From the NCBI GenBank assembly GCA_963822255.1, contig CAWGGV010000001.1:124001-188000 (forward strand): a stretch of DNA of 64,000 bases. The letters run 5' to 3'. This DNA is from UBA7803 sp963822255 (GTDB taxonomy: Bacteria > Pseudomonadota > Gammaproteobacteria > Pseudomonadales > Azotimanducaceae). Below are positions 8,082 through 15,982 of this stretch, piece after piece. Under the pieces are notes generated by a model, which did no database searches, was not told where the DNA came from, and was given only the letters and a program-made list of their open reading frames with translations. Positions within the stretch are counted from its first letter, which is position 1, and every line of letters begins with the position of its first letter. Both the position numbers and the translations under genes were made by a program.

Positions 8082-9413
8082 CTAACGGCGGACGCTGGCC
8101 CGGCCGTAGCTCTTCAAGTTCGATTTCTCCATGAGCTTCGCGTACTGGCTCGACATCAGGTGCGCCTGAACCTGGGACATGAAGTCCATGGCCACCACCA
8201 CCACGATCAGGAGTGCAGTGCCGCCGAGCTGGAAGGTGACGTTGAAGGTCACGATCATGAACTCGGGCAGCAGGCACACCAGGGTGATGTACAGCGCGCC
8301 GAACACCGTCAGCCGCGTGATCACGTCGTCGATGTACCGCGCCGTCTGCTGGCCCGGCCGGATGCCCGGCACGTACGCCCCCTGGCGACGCAGGTTGTCC
8401 GCCACGTCCTTCGGATCGAAGACGATGGCGGTGTAAAAAAAGCAGAAGAACACGATGCCCGTGGCAAACATCAGGATGTACAGCGGCTGCCCCGGCGACA
8501 GCACCAGGGACACCTGCTGCAGCCAGCCCATGCCCGGCGAGGTGCCGAACCAGTTTGCCATGGAGGCCGGTGCCAGCAGCAGACTCGATGCGAAGATGGC
8601 CGGGATGACGCCAGCCATATTAATCTTCAGCGGCAGATGGCTCGACTGGGCCTGGTACATGCGCCGTCCCTGCTGGCGTTTGGCGTAGTTCACCGTGATG
8701 CGACGCTGGCCGCGCTCCACGAACACCACGAAGCCGACGACCCCGATGGCGATCACGCCGATGACCAGAAGGGCGATGATGTTGATGTCACCCTGGCGCG
8801 CCGCCTCGAAGGACTGGCCGATCGCGCGGGGAAAACCCGACACGATGTTCGAGAAGATCAGCATGGAGATGCCGTTGCCCACGCCCCGCTCGGTGATCTG
8901 CTCTCCCAGCCACATCATGAACAGCGCTCCGGTGACCAGGGTGACGATGGACACCGCGTAGAAGGTGATCCCCGTGGAGAACGCCAGGCCCTGGGCCGCC
9001 AGGGTGGCCGTCAGCGACGTCCCCTGCACCAGCGCGATCACCAGGGTCCCGTAACGCGTGTACTGGGTAATCTTGCGCCGCCCGGCTTCGCCTTCCTTAC
9101 GAAGCTGCTGCAACGCCGGGTACATCATGCTCATCAGGTTCATGATGATGCTGGACGTGATGTACGGGATGACCCCCAGAGCGAGGATGCTCATCCGTGC
9201 CAGGGCGCCGCCCGAGAACATGTTGAACAGGTCAAGGATCCCGCCCTGCTGCTGGTTGAACAGCTGCGCCAGGCGTACCGGGTTGATGCCGGGCACCGGA
9301 ATATGGGTGCCCACCCGGAACACCAGCAGCGCCAGGAGCACGAACAGCAGACGGCTGCGAAGCTCGGTGAGCCCCGCCTGCACACCCGCAAGCTGTCCGG
9401 GATTGCTTGCCAT
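8082..9413 (-). CDS. secY: preprotein translocase subunit SecY
   Basis: Predicted 443-aa channel subunit of SecYEG with ten membrane segments. Family landmarks visible: GTHIPVPGINP near the N-terminus, MNLMSMMYPALQQLRKEGE, the plug and lateral-gate helices, and the cytoplasmic loop DNLRRQGAYVPGIRPGQQT that contacts SecA and the ribosome. Its ATG overlaps the rplO TGA by one base (TGATG), implying translational coupling within the spc operon. Confidence 0.98.
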   Translation of the reverse strand: MASNPGQLAGVQAGLTELRSRLLFVLLALLVFRVGTHIPVPGINPVRLAQLFNQQQGGILDLFNMFSGGALARMSILALGVIPYITSSIIMNLMSMMYPALQQLRKEGEAGRRKITQYTRYGTLVIALVQGTSLTATLAAQGLAFSTGITFYAVSIVTLVTGALFMMWLGEQITERGVGNGISMLIFSNIVSGFPRAIGQSFEAARQGDINIIALLVIGVIAIGVVGFVVFVERGQRRITVNYAKRQQGRRMYQAQSSHLPLKINMAGVIPAIFASSLLLAPASMANWFGTSPGMGWLQQVSLVLSPGQPLYILMFATGIVFFCFFYTAIVFDPKDVADNLRRQGAYVPGIRPGQQTARYIDDVITRLTVFGALYITLVCLLPEFMIVTFNVTFQLGGTALLIVVVVAMDFMSQVQAHLMSSQYAKLMEKSNLKSYGRASVRR

Positions 9414-9847
9414 CAGTCTTCTACCTTGCCTCCGGCCGCTTCGATGGCGGCCTGAGCGCCTTTGGTTGCCTTGATGCCCTTGACGGTGACCGCCCGCTCA
9501 ATGGAGCCGGACAGCATGATGCGGGCGCGCTTCACGCTGCGCTTCAGCACGTTGGCAGCCTTCAGGGTTTCGAGATCCACCACGTCGCCTTCCACTCGTG
9601 CCAGCTCACCGAGCCGCACTTCCGCAGTGGACAGCCCGACCCTGGAGCGGAAGCCGAACTTCGGCACCCGCCGCTGCAGGGGGAGCTGCCCGCCTTCGAA
9701 CCAGGAATACACTTTACCGCCCGCGCGGGCCTTCTGGCCCTTATGGCCCTTTCCCGCAGTCTTGCCGAGACCCGAGCCGGGTCCGCGGCCGACGCGGCGC
9801 TTCTCTTTCCTGCTGCCGGGTGCCGGGTGCAGATCGTTCGGCTGCAT
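9413..9847 (-). CDS. rplO: 50S ribosomal protein L15
   Basis: Predicted 144 aa (E. coli 144). It starts MQPNDLHPAPGSRKEKRRVG, with the glycine-rich RNA-binding arm GRGPGSGLGKTAGKGHKGQK typical of L15. The globular end includes IERAVTVKGIKATKGAQAAIEAAGG. A late-assembling protein of the 50S core. It shares one base with secY and follows rpmD by 3 bases. Confidence 0.98.
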   Translation of the reverse strand: MQPNDLHPAPGSRKEKRRVGRGPGSGLGKTAGKGHKGQKARAGGKVYSWFEGGQLPLQRRVPKFGFRSRVGLSTAEVRLGELARVEGDVVDLETLKAANVLKRSVKRARIMLSGSIERAVTVKGIKATKGAQAAIEAAGGKVED

Positions 9848-9850
9848 GCG

Positions 9851-10036
9851 TTAATCTCCTTCTACGCGCAGCATGTAGCGCACGCGCTCGATCATGCCGC
9901 GCACCGAGGGGGTGTCTTCCACCTCCACGGTATGTCCCACGCGCCGTAGGCCGAGGCCCGACACGCAGGCCTTGTGCTTCGCCAGGCGCTTGTTGGTGCT
10001 TCTCACCAGTGTCACACGCAGGGTCCTGTCGCTCAT
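9851..10036 (-). CDS. rpmD: 50S ribosomal protein L30
   Basis: Predicted 61 aa (E. coli 59). LRVTLVRSTNKRLAKHKACVSGLGLRRVGHTV is cut short in my notes, but the start SDRTLRVTLVRSTNKRLAKH and the middle LGLRRVGHTVEVEDTPSVRG match the compact L30 fold. It lies between rpsE (29 bases away) and rplO (3 bases), as in other spc operons. Confidence 0.97.
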   Translation of the reverse strand: MSDRTLRVTLVRSTNKRLAKHKACVSGLGLRRVGHTVEVEDTPSVRGMIERVRYMLRVEGD

Positions 10037-10065
10037 GATGTTCGTCTACCTGCCTGTTCGGGCCG

Positions 10066-10569
10066 TCAGGCGCCGATCTCTTCCGCGGTCTTGCCGCGCT
10101 TGGCTGCCACCATCTCCGGCGAGCGCACGGCGGACAGCGCCTTGAACGTCGCCTGGATGACGTTCACCGGGTTGGTGGAGCCGTAGCACTTGGCCAGCAC
10201 GTTGTGCACGCCGGCGGCCTCGAGCAGCGCACGCATGGTGCCCCCGGCGATCACGCCGGTGCCCTCCGAGGCGGGCTGCATGTAGACCTTCGACGCCCCG
10301 TGCCGGGCAGTCACCGGATACCACAGAGTGGTGCCGTTCAGCTCCACGTCCACCATGTTGCGGCGCGCCGCTTCCATGGACTTCTGGATGGCCAGCGGCA
10401 CTTCACGGGCCTTGCCGCGCCCGAAGCCCACCCGGCCGTTACCGTCGCCCACGACGGACAGCGCGGTGAAGCCGAACACGCGGCCGCCCTGGACCACCTT
10501 GGCCACCCGGTTGACCTGGACCAGCTTCTCGACCAGACCTTCTTCGCGTATTTCGTCTGCGTATGCCAT
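10066..10569 (-). CDS. rpsE: 30S ribosomal protein S5
   Basis: Predicted 167 aa (E. coli 167). The double-stranded-RNA-binding domain covers LVEKLVQVNRVAKVVQGGR and FGFTALSVVGDGNGRVGFG; the C-terminal half includes ASEGTGVIAGGTMRALLEAA. S5 acts in translational fidelity and mRNA helicase activity of the 30S entry channel. Its ATG directly follows the rplR stop with no intervening base. Confidence 0.98.
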   Translation of the reverse strand: MAYADEIREEGLVEKLVQVNRVAKVVQGGRVFGFTALSVVGDGNGRVGFGRGKAREVPLAIQKSMEAARRNMVDVELNGTTLWYPVTARHGASKVYMQPASEGTGVIAGGTMRALLEAAGVHNVLAKCYGSTNPVNVIQATFKALSAVRSPEMVAAKRGKTAEEIGA

Positions 10570-10920
10570 CTAGAACTCCAACCCGCCTTCACGGGCGGCT
10601 TCGGCCAGCGCCTTGACGCGGCCGTGGTATTTGAATCCGGAGCGGTCGAAGGCGACCCGGGTGATGCCCGCCGTCTTCGCCCGCTCGGCGATCAGCGCGC
10701 CCACCTTCGCTGCCGCTTCCACGTTCCCGGTGGCGCCTTCGCGCAGCGCCTTCTCCAGGGTCGACGCGGTTACCAGCACCTTGTCGCCCTCCGGCGTGAT
10801 CACCTGTGCATAGATGTGCCTGGGCGTCCGGTGGACCGTGAGCCTCACCGCCCCCAGCTCACGCATCTTCATGCGTCCGCGTCTGGCCCGCCGCAATCTG
10901 GTCACCCGCTTGTCGTTCAT
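10570..10920 (-). CDS. rplR: 50S ribosomal protein L18
   Basis: Predicted 116 aa (E. coli 117). It starts MNDKRVTRLRRARRGRMKM. The 5S rRNA-binding core includes LTVHRTPRHIYAQVITPEGD and ends HGRVKALAEAAREGGLEF. L18 brings 5S rRNA into the central protuberance together with L5. The gap to upstream rplF (110 bases) is unusually long for this operon because a REP-like pair sits there. Confidence 0.98.
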   Translation of the reverse strand: MNDKRVTRLRRARRGRMKMRELGAVRLTVHRTPRHIYAQVITPEGDKVLVTASTLEKALREGATGNVEAAAKVGALIAERAKTAGITRVAFDRSGFKYHGRVKALAEAAREGGLEF

Positions 10921-10953
10921 TTGCCTGATCGCCTCGTCTCTTGACCTGTGCCG

Positions 10954-11016
10954 TGACAGCGACCTCCCGGTCGCGCTGGCTGCCTGAAAGATCGCGACCG
11001 GAGGTCGCTCCCACAG
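10954..11016. repeat. REP-like inverted pair between rplF and rplR
   Basis: A left arm GTGACAGCGACCTCCCGGTC and a right arm GACCGGAGGTCGCTCCCACA face each other across about 16 bases. Each arm resembles the recurring core GTGGGAGCGACCTCCCGGTC and can also fold on itself (GCGACC/GGTCGC). It lies inside the spc operon and would be transcribed as a stem-loop between two ribosomal protein genes. Confidence 0.8.
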
Positions 11017-11030
11017 AGCACGCCATATGG

Positions 11031-11564
11031 CTACTTCTTCTTGGCCTCTTTACGTCTTACCTGCTCGTCGGAATAGCGCACGCCTTTGCCCTTGTAGGGC
11101 TCCGGCGGCCGGAACGCCCGGATCTCCGCAGCCACCTGGCCGACGAGCTGCTTATCCGCACCGGTCACCACGATCTCGGTCGGGCTCGGCGTCGCGACCT
11201 CGATGCCTTCCGGCAGCTCGTACTCCACCGGATGGGAGAACCCGAGCTGCAGGTTCAGTTTTCTGCCCTGGGCCTGGGCCCGATAGCCCACGCCGTTGAT
11301 GAGCAAGCGCCGCTCCCAGCCCGTGGATACGCCGGTGACCATGTTGTTCAGCACCGCGCGGGTGGTGCCGGACAGCGCATGAGTCTCCGGCTTCTGGTTG
11401 CGCACGGTCACCCGCAGGGTGCCGTCCTCCTGGATCACTTCGACGTCGTCATGGACGGCGAATTCCATCGCGCCCTTGCCGCCCTTGACGTTCACGCGCT
11501 GGCCCTGGAGCTTCACTTCCACTCCGGAGGGCACGGTGATCGGATAACCTGCAATTCGAGACAT
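11031..11564 (-). CDS. rplF: 50S ribosomal protein L6
   Basis: Predicted 177 aa (E. coli 177). It starts MSRIAGYPITVPSGVEVKLQ and has the duplicated L6 fold: GVSTGWERRLLINGVGYRA in the first half, then VATPSPTEIVVTGADKQLVG and FRPPEPYKGKGVRYSDEQV in the second. L6 binds 23S rRNA near the sarcin-ricin loop and the factor-binding site. It sits 12 bases after rpsH. Confidence 0.98.
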   Translation of the reverse strand: MSRIAGYPITVPSGVEVKLQGQRVNVKGGKGAMEFAVHDDVEVIQEDGTLRVTVRNQKPETHALSGTTRAVLNNMVTGVSTGWERRLLINGVGYRAQAQGRKLNLQLGFSHPVEYELPEGIEVATPSPTEIVVTGADKQLVGQVAAEIRAFRPPEPYKGKGVRYSDEQVRRKEAKKK

Positions 11565-11576
11565 GGTTCTACCCCG

Positions 11577-11969
11577 TCAGAATACCGTGCACAGCACCTC
11601 GCCGCCGACGCCCTGGGCACGGGCATCGCGATCGGTCATCACGCCTTTGTTGGTGCTGACGATGGATACACCGAAGCCGCCGCGGATCCGCGGTAGCTTG
11701 CCGGCGCTCTTGTAGCTGCGCAGCCCAGGCCGGCTGGTGCGCTTGATCTCCTCGATCACCGGCCGCCCCTGGTGGTAACGCAAGGTCACGTTCAACGTCG
11801 GCTTGGCGCCTTCGTCCACCCCGTAGCCGTCTATGTAGCCTTCGCGCTGCAACACTTCGCAGATGGCGACCTTGAGCTTGGAGCTCGGGATGCTCACCGC
11901 CGGATGATGGGCCAACTGCGCATTGCGGATGCGGGTGAGCATGTCGGCGATCGGATCCTGCATGGTCAT
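11577..11969 (-). CDS. rpsH: 30S ribosomal protein S8
   Basis: Predicted 130 aa (E. coli 130). It starts MTMQDPIADMLTRIRNAQL and carries the RNA-binding C-terminal segment RIRGGFGVSIVSTNKGVMTD, ending GGEVLCTVF. S8 binds the 16S central domain and is the known repressor of the spc operon in E. coli, acting at the rplE start; that site was not resolved here. Confidence 0.98.
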   Translation of the reverse strand: MTMQDPIADMLTRIRNAQLAHHPAVSIPSSKLKVAICEVLQREGYIDGYGVDEGAKPTLNVTLRYHQGRPVIEEIKRTSRPGLRSYKSAGKLPRIRGGFGVSIVSTNKGVMTDRDARAQGVGGEVLCTVF

Positions 11970-11988
11970 GTTCTGAGTTCCCTCCGCC

Positions 11989-12294
11989 TCACCAGCTCGA
12001 TTTCACCAGGCCGGGCACGTCGCCCCGCATGGCCGCCTCACGCAGCTTGTTGCGGCCGAGGCCGAACTTGCGGTACACGCCGTGGGGCCGTCCGGTGAGC
12101 GCGCAGCGGCGTTGCCGGCGCACCGGGCTCGAGTTGCGGGGAAGCTTCTGCAGCTTCTCCTGTGCCGCCCAGCGCTCCTCGTCCGGAAGGTTGCGATCAC
12201 CGATGACCGCTTTGAGCTCCGCACGCTTCCTGGCGTACTTCGCCACCAGCCGGGCGCGCTTCTTCTCGCGCTCTACCATGGATGTCTTTGCCAT
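11989..12294 (-). CDS. rpsN: 30S ribosomal protein S14 (zinc-independent form)
   Basis: Predicted 101 aa (E. coli 101). It starts MAKTSMVEREKKRARLVAKY, and the conserved end reads TGRPHGVYRKFGLGRNKLRE then GDVPGLVKSSW. The long form without the C-x2-C zinc ribbon is the usual gammaproteobacterial type. It contacts the 16S head domain and lies 22 bases after rplE. Confidence 0.98.
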   Translation of the reverse strand: MAKTSMVEREKKRARLVAKYARKRAELKAVIGDRNLPDEERWAAQEKLQKLPRNSSPVRRQRRCALTGRPHGVYRKFGLGRNKLREAAMRGDVPGLVKSSW

Positions 12295-12316
12295 ATCTCT
12301 CGCCTGTATCGATCAG

Positions 12317-12856
12317 TCAGGTACGGAACGGAAACTCGAAAGCTCGGAGCAGACTGAGCGCTTCCTCGTTGCTTTCCGCCGTGGTGGTGACGGTGACGTT
12401 GAGGCCCCGGATCTTGTCGATCCGATCGTAGTCGATCTCCGGAAACACGATCTGCTCCGCGATGCCCATGGAGAAGTTGCCCCGGCCGTCGAACGCCCGC
12501 GGGTTCAGGCCGCGGAAGTCCCGGATGCGCGGTATCGCAATGCCGATCAGCCGCTCGATGAACTCGTACATCCGCGCGCGCCGGAGGGTCACCTTGCAGC
12601 CGATTGGCCAGCCCTCGCGGATCTTGAACCCCGCTTCGGATTTGCGTGCCAGCGTGACCACCGGCTTCTGTCCGGAGATCAGCGACAGGTCGGACATTGC
12701 GGCGTCCATGATCTTGCGGTCGCCCACGGCTTCGCCGACCCCCATGTTGAGGGTCACCTTGGTCAGCCTCGGGACCTGCATGACGTTTTCGTAGTCGCCT
12801 TCGCTCAGCAGGCGGGGCCGGATCTCGTCGATGTATTGTCGGTACAGATTCGCCAT
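12317..12856 (-). CDS. rplE: 50S ribosomal protein L5
   Basis: Predicted 179 aa (E. coli 179). Diagnostic segments: VPRLTKVTLNMGVGEAVGDR, the P-site tRNA contact GWPIGCKVTLRRARMYEFIE, and RIRDFRGLNPRAFDGRGNFS. It binds 5S rRNA with L18. Position between rplX and rpsN is standard; the spacing to rplX is 14 bases. Confidence 0.98.
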   Translation of the reverse strand: MANLYRQYIDEIRPRLLSEGDYENVMQVPRLTKVTLNMGVGEAVGDRKIMDAAMSDLSLISGQKPVVTLARKSEAGFKIREGWPIGCKVTLRRARMYEFIERLIGIAIPRIRDFRGLNPRAFDGRGNFSMGIAEQIVFPEIDYDRIDKIRGLNVTVTTTAESNEEALSLLRAFEFPFRT

Positions 12857-12870
12857 GTCTGAAAAATGCT

Positions 12871-13185
12871 CTAGTCTGCGATCACTTTGCTGTTGGACTT
12901 GAAGTACCGTACTTTCCGCCCGTCCTCGATCCGGAAGCCCACCCGATCGGCCTTGTCGGCCTCGTCGTTCCAGATGGCCACGTTGGAGACCTGGATCGGC
13001 GCCTCCTGCTCCACGATCCCGCCGGGCTGCCCCATCTGCGGGTTCGCGCGCTGATGCTTCTTGACCATGTTCACGCCGGACACCAGGAGCCGCCCGTCGC
13101 CGAGCACGCGCAGCACGCTGCCCCGCTTGCCCTTGTCGCGGCCGGCGATCACCACTACTTCGTCGTCTCTTTTGATCTTCAGCAT
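12871..13185 (-). CDS. rplX: 50S ribosomal protein L24
   Basis: Predicted 104 aa (E. coli 104). It starts MLKIKRDDEVVVIAGRDKGK with the KOW motif, followed by VSGVNMVKKHQRANPQMGQP. The frame is open 93 bases further upstream, but that part is the REP-like repeat, and homologs start at this ATG. L24 initiates 50S assembly. The ribosome-binding site is weak (GAG just before the ATG). Confidence 0.97.
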   Translation of the reverse strand: MLKIKRDDEVVVIAGRDKGKRGSVLRVLGDGRLLVSGVNMVKKHQRANPQMGQPGGIVEQEAPIQVSNVAIWNDEADKADRVGFRIEDGRKVRYFKSNSKVIAD

Positions 13186-13209
13186 CTCGATTTCGCTCTT
13201 CGTCCTACC

Positions 13210-13265
13210 TGTGGGAGCGGCCCTGTGGCAGTGACCCTGTGGGAGCGACCTCCCGGTCGCGACCC
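13210..13265. repeat. REP-like element between rplN and rplX
   Basis: Two direct GTGGGAGCG cores, the second being the complete unit GTGGGAGCGACCTCCCGGTC followed by GCGA, which folds as GCGACC/GGTCGC. It fills most of the 102-base gap between rplN and rplX, a junction of only a few bases in most gammaproteobacteria. Confidence 0.8.
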
Positions 13266-13287
13266 GGCCCCCGCTCACATCCAGCCG

Positions 13288-13656
13288 CTACAGGACCTCC
13301 GGTGCCAGGGAGATGATCCTCATGAAATTCTCGTTGCGCAGCTCCCGAGTCACCGGCCCGAAGATCCGCGTGCCCACCGGCTGGTTCTGCGGGTTGAGCA
13401 GCACCGCGGCATTCTGATCGAAGCGGATCACCGAGCCGTCGGGACGGCGTACGCCCTTTCGTGTACGCACCACCACGGCGTTCATGACCTGGCCCTTGCG
13501 GACCCGACCGCGCGGAATGGCTTCCTTCACCGTCACCTTGATGATGTCGCCGATGCTGGCATACCGGCGCCGCGAGCCGCCCAGCACCTTGATGCACTGC
13601 ACCCGCCGGGCGCCGCTGTTGTCGGCGATGGCGAGCATGGTTTCCGTCTGAATCAT
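13288..13656 (-). CDS. rplN: 50S ribosomal protein L14
   Basis: Predicted 122 aa (E. coli 123). It starts MIQTETMLAIADNSGARRVQ, continues through IGDIIKVTVKEAIPRGRVRK, and ends FMRIISLAPEVL. L14 lies at the subunit interface and contacts the 16S rRNA. First large-subunit gene of the spc operon; rpsQ ends 30 bases upstream. Confidence 0.98.
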   Translation of the reverse strand: MIQTETMLAIADNSGARRVQCIKVLGGSRRRYASIGDIIKVTVKEAIPRGRVRKGQVMNAVVVRTRKGVRRPDGSVIRFDQNAAVLLNPQNQPVGTRIFGPVTRELRNENFMRIISLAPEVL

Positions 13657-13686
13657 CGTCTTTCGTCCTCAGTCGTCACCCGCGAC

Positions 13687-14004
13687 TCAAACCTCGCGGG
13701 CGCGCTCGTCGATGCTCTTCAGCATCCACGTCTTGGTTTTCGACAACGGACGACACTCGCTGACGGTGACCGTGTCGCCCATGTTGCACTCGTTGTTCTC
13801 GTCGTGAGCGTGCACCTTGGACGAGCGGCGAACGATCTTGCCGTATACCGGGTGCGGTACGCGGCGCTCGATCAGCACGGTGATGGACTTGTCCATGCGG
13901 TTGCTTACTACCGTCCCGGTCACCGTGCGCCCGCCCGGCTTGCCGCCCGCGCCCGCGTCGCCGGGGGCTTCGGCTGCCTGGGGTTCGGCCGTCGACTCAG
14001 CCAT
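13687..14004 (-). CDS. rpsQ: 30S ribosomal protein S17 with N-terminal extension
   Basis: Predicted 105 aa against about 84 in E. coli. The S17 OB-fold core runs from RTVTGTVVSNRMDKSITVLI to YGKIVRRSSKVHAHDENNEC and MGDTVTVSECRPLSKTKTW. The extra ~24 N-terminal residues are Ala/Gly/Pro-rich and probably disordered. The ATG at 14004 overlaps the rpmC stop by 8 bases, which supports translational coupling and this long start. S17 is a primary 16S binder. Confidence 0.96.
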   Translation of the reverse strand: MAESTAEPQAAEAPGDAGAGGKPGGRTVTGTVVSNRMDKSITVLIERRVPHPVYGKIVRRSSKVHAHDENNECNMGDTVTVSECRPLSKTKTWMLKSIDERAREV

Positions 14005-14188
14005 TGTGCTTCTCCGCCAATATCGTCTTGATCCGCGCCACGTTGCGCCGCGCCTCCGTCAGCAGGTGCGGCTGACCGAGCTGACCGCTCGCCTTCTGCA
14101 TGCGCAGGTTGAACTGCTCCTTGCGGAGCTTCAGCAACTCGTCGCCGAGCGCCTGTGGCGACATCTCGCGCAGTTCCGATGGTTTCAT
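13997..14188 (-). CDS. rpmC: 50S ribosomal protein L29
   Basis: Predicted 63 aa (E. coli 63). MKPSELREMSPQALGDELLK and the helical hairpin RKEQFNLRMQKASGQLGQPH are typical of L29, which sits at the exit tunnel beside L23 and helps dock SRP and trigger factor. It overlaps rpsQ by 8 bases and follows rplP by 20. Confidence 0.97.
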   Translation of the reverse strand: MKPSELREMSPQALGDELLKLRKEQFNLRMQKASGQLGQPHLLTEARRNVARIKTILAEKHNG

Positions 14189-14208
14189 CTGCCCGGTCCT
14201 CCTGCCGC

Positions 14209-14622
14209 CTACATGAGGCTCCGTTTCACGAACGTGGTCTTGAAAGGCATCTTTGCGGCCGCCAGCGAGAACGCCTCGCGGGCGACGGTCTCCGGAACAC
14301 CTTCCATCTCGTAGAGCACGCGCCCGGGCTGGATCTGCGAAACCCAGTACTCGACACCGCCCTTGCCTTTGCCCTGGCGAACCTCGAGCGGCTTCTTGGT
14401 GATCGGCTTGTCCGGGAACACCCGGATCCAGATCTTGCCGCCGCGCTTGACGTGACGGGTGATTGCCCGCCGGCCGGCTTCGATCTGTCGCGCGGTCAGA
14501 CGTCCGCGACCTACCGCCTTCAGGCCGAACTCGCCGAAGCTGACCCGGCCGCCGCGAACCGCCAGACCGCGGTTCCGGCCCTTCTGCTGCTTCCTGAATT
14601 TCGTTCTCTTCGGCTGTAACAC
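14209..14622 (-). CDS. rplP: 50S ribosomal protein L16
   Basis: Predicted 137 aa (E. coli 136). It uses a GTG start (14622-14620) preceded by AGGTAG; the beginning MLQPKRTKFRKQQKGRNRGL matches the family exactly. WIRVFPDKPITKKPLEVRQG contains the loop near the tRNA elbow that carries the hydroxylated Arg in E. coli. Organises the A-site region of 23S rRNA. Confidence 0.98.
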   Translation of the reverse strand: MLQPKRTKFRKQQKGRNRGLAVRGGRVSFGEFGLKAVGRGRLTARQIEAGRRAITRHVKRGGKIWIRVFPDKPITKKPLEVRQGKGKGGVEYWVSQIQPGRVLYEMEGVPETVAREAFSLAAAKMPFKTTFVKRSLM

Positions 14623-14675
14623 GTTGCTCTACCTGTATCCGTCGTGATGGCTCTCTCCCACAGAACGTCCCTGCG

Positions 14676-15335
14676 TCACGCGCTCTGCTTGTCCTGCTCC
14701 CGCTCGCCGCCGATCACCTCGCCTTTGAAGATCCACACCTTGATGCCAATGATCCCGTAGGTGGTCCGGGCCTCCCAGGTGGCGTAGTCGATGTCGGCGC
14801 GCAGGGTGTGCAGCGGCACCCGGCCTTCGTGATACACCTCGGACCGGGCGATCTCCGCGCCGCCGAGGCGGCCGGCGACGCGCACCTTGATACCTTGCGC
14901 GCCGAGGCGCATGGCGTTCTGGATCACCCGGCGCATGGCCCGGCGAAACTGCACCCGGCGCTCGAGCTGCTGCGCCACGTTCTGCGCCACCAGCAGCGCG
15001 TCCACCTCGGGCTTACGGATCTCTTCGATGTTGATGTGGACGGGTACGCCCATCATCTTGGCCACGTCCCTGCGCAGCCGCTCCACGTCCTCGCCCTTCT
15101 TGCCGATGACGATGCCCGGCCGGGCGGTGTGGATGCTGATCCGCGCCGTCTGGGCGGGCCGTTCGATGTCGATGCGGCTCACGGATGCTTGTGCCAGGCG
15201 CTTACGCAGGTAGGCGCGGACCTCCAGATCGTTCTGCAGGTACTTCGCGTAATTCTTGTTGTCCGCGTACCACACGGAGGTGTGGTCCCGGACCACGCCC
15301 AATCGAAAGCCGACGGGATTTACCTTCTGACCCAT
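14676..15335 (-). CDS. rpsC: 30S ribosomal protein S3
   Basis: Predicted 219 aa (E. coli 233, so a slightly shorter tail). It starts MGQKVNPVGFRLGVVRDHTS. The KH domain GIVIGKKGEDVERLRRDV is present, and the C-terminal domain contains RTTYGIIGIKVWIFKGEVIG. S3 forms the mRNA entry tunnel. It begins 8 bases after rplV ends. Confidence 0.98.
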   Translation of the reverse strand: MGQKVNPVGFRLGVVRDHTSVWYADNKNYAKYLQNDLEVRAYLRKRLAQASVSRIDIERPAQTARISIHTARPGIVIGKKGEDVERLRRDVAKMMGVPVHINIEEIRKPEVDALLVAQNVAQQLERRVQFRRAMRRVIQNAMRLGAQGIKVRVAGRLGGAEIARSEVYHEGRVPLHTLRADIDYATWEARTTYGIIGIKVWIFKGEVIGGEREQDKQSA

Positions 15336-15343
15336 ACCTGACC

Positions 15344-15676
15344 CTATTCGTCCGTGACCGTCACGGTGATGTGACTGGTGCGTTTGAAGATCCGATCGGC
15401 CCGGCCTTTGGCCCGCGGCTTGATGCGCTTCATGGTGAGACCTTCGTTGACGAAGATCTCGGAGATCCGGAGCTCGTCGATGTCCGCGCCTTCGTTGTTC
15501 TCCGCATTGGCGATGGCGGATTCCACCACCTTGCGCACCAGGCCCGCCGACTTCTGGGTGCTGAAGGTGAGAATGTCCAGAGCCTCGCTCACCGGCTTGC
15601 CGCGCACCAGGTCGACGACCAGGCGCGCCTTCTGCGCCGATACCCGCAGCCGCTTCGCTTTGGCACTCACTTGCAT
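15344..15676 (-). CDS. rplV: 50S ribosomal protein L22
   Basis: Predicted 110 aa (E. coli 110). It starts MQVSAKAKRLRVSAQKARLV and has the beta-hairpin region RIKPRAKGRADRIFKRTSHI, which lines the exit tunnel where SecM-type arrest and macrolide resistance occur. The hairpin looks intact, without the deletions seen in macrolide-resistant variants. Confidence 0.98.
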   Translation of the reverse strand: MQVSAKAKRLRVSAQKARLVVDLVRGKPVSEALDILTFSTQKSAGLVRKVVESAIANAENNEGADIDELRISEIFVNEGLTMKRIKPRAKGRADRIFKRTSHITVTVTDE

Positions 15677-15704
15677 CGTCAGTAGCTCCTTGCCCGGCGC
15701 CGGC

Positions 15705-15980
15705 CTAACGGCGCGCCTTGCGGTCGGCAGCGTGCCCGCGGTAGGTGCGGGTCGGCGAAAACTCGCCGAGCTTGTGGCCGACCATGTCTTCGTTGATGTA
15801 AATCGGCACGTGCTGACGGCCGTTGTAGACGGCGATGGTCAGACCCACCATCTCCGGCACCACCATGGACCGGCGCGACCAGGTTCTGATAGGCCGCTTG
15901 TCGTTGGTCGCCGCCGCCGCTTCCACCTTCCTCAGCAGGGACAGGTCGACGAAGGGCCCTTTGTGCAGTGATCTCGGCAC
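15705..15980 (-). CDS. rpsS: 30S ribosomal protein S19
   Basis: Predicted 91 aa (E. coli 92). I chose the GTG at 15980 because GGAGG lies 5 bases upstream (inside the end of rplB) and the protein then starts PRSLHKGPFVDLSLLRKVE, as in homologs. Later it has RTWSRRSMVVPEMVGLTIAV and VGHKLGEFSPTRTYRGHAAD. S19 binds the 16S head and touches tRNA anticodon arms. Confidence 0.97.
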   Translation of the reverse strand: MPRSLHKGPFVDLSLLRKVEAAAATNDKRPIRTWSRRSMVVPEMVGLTIAVYNGRQHVPIYINEDMVGHKLGEFSPTRTYRGHAADRKARR

Positions 15981-15982
15981 GG

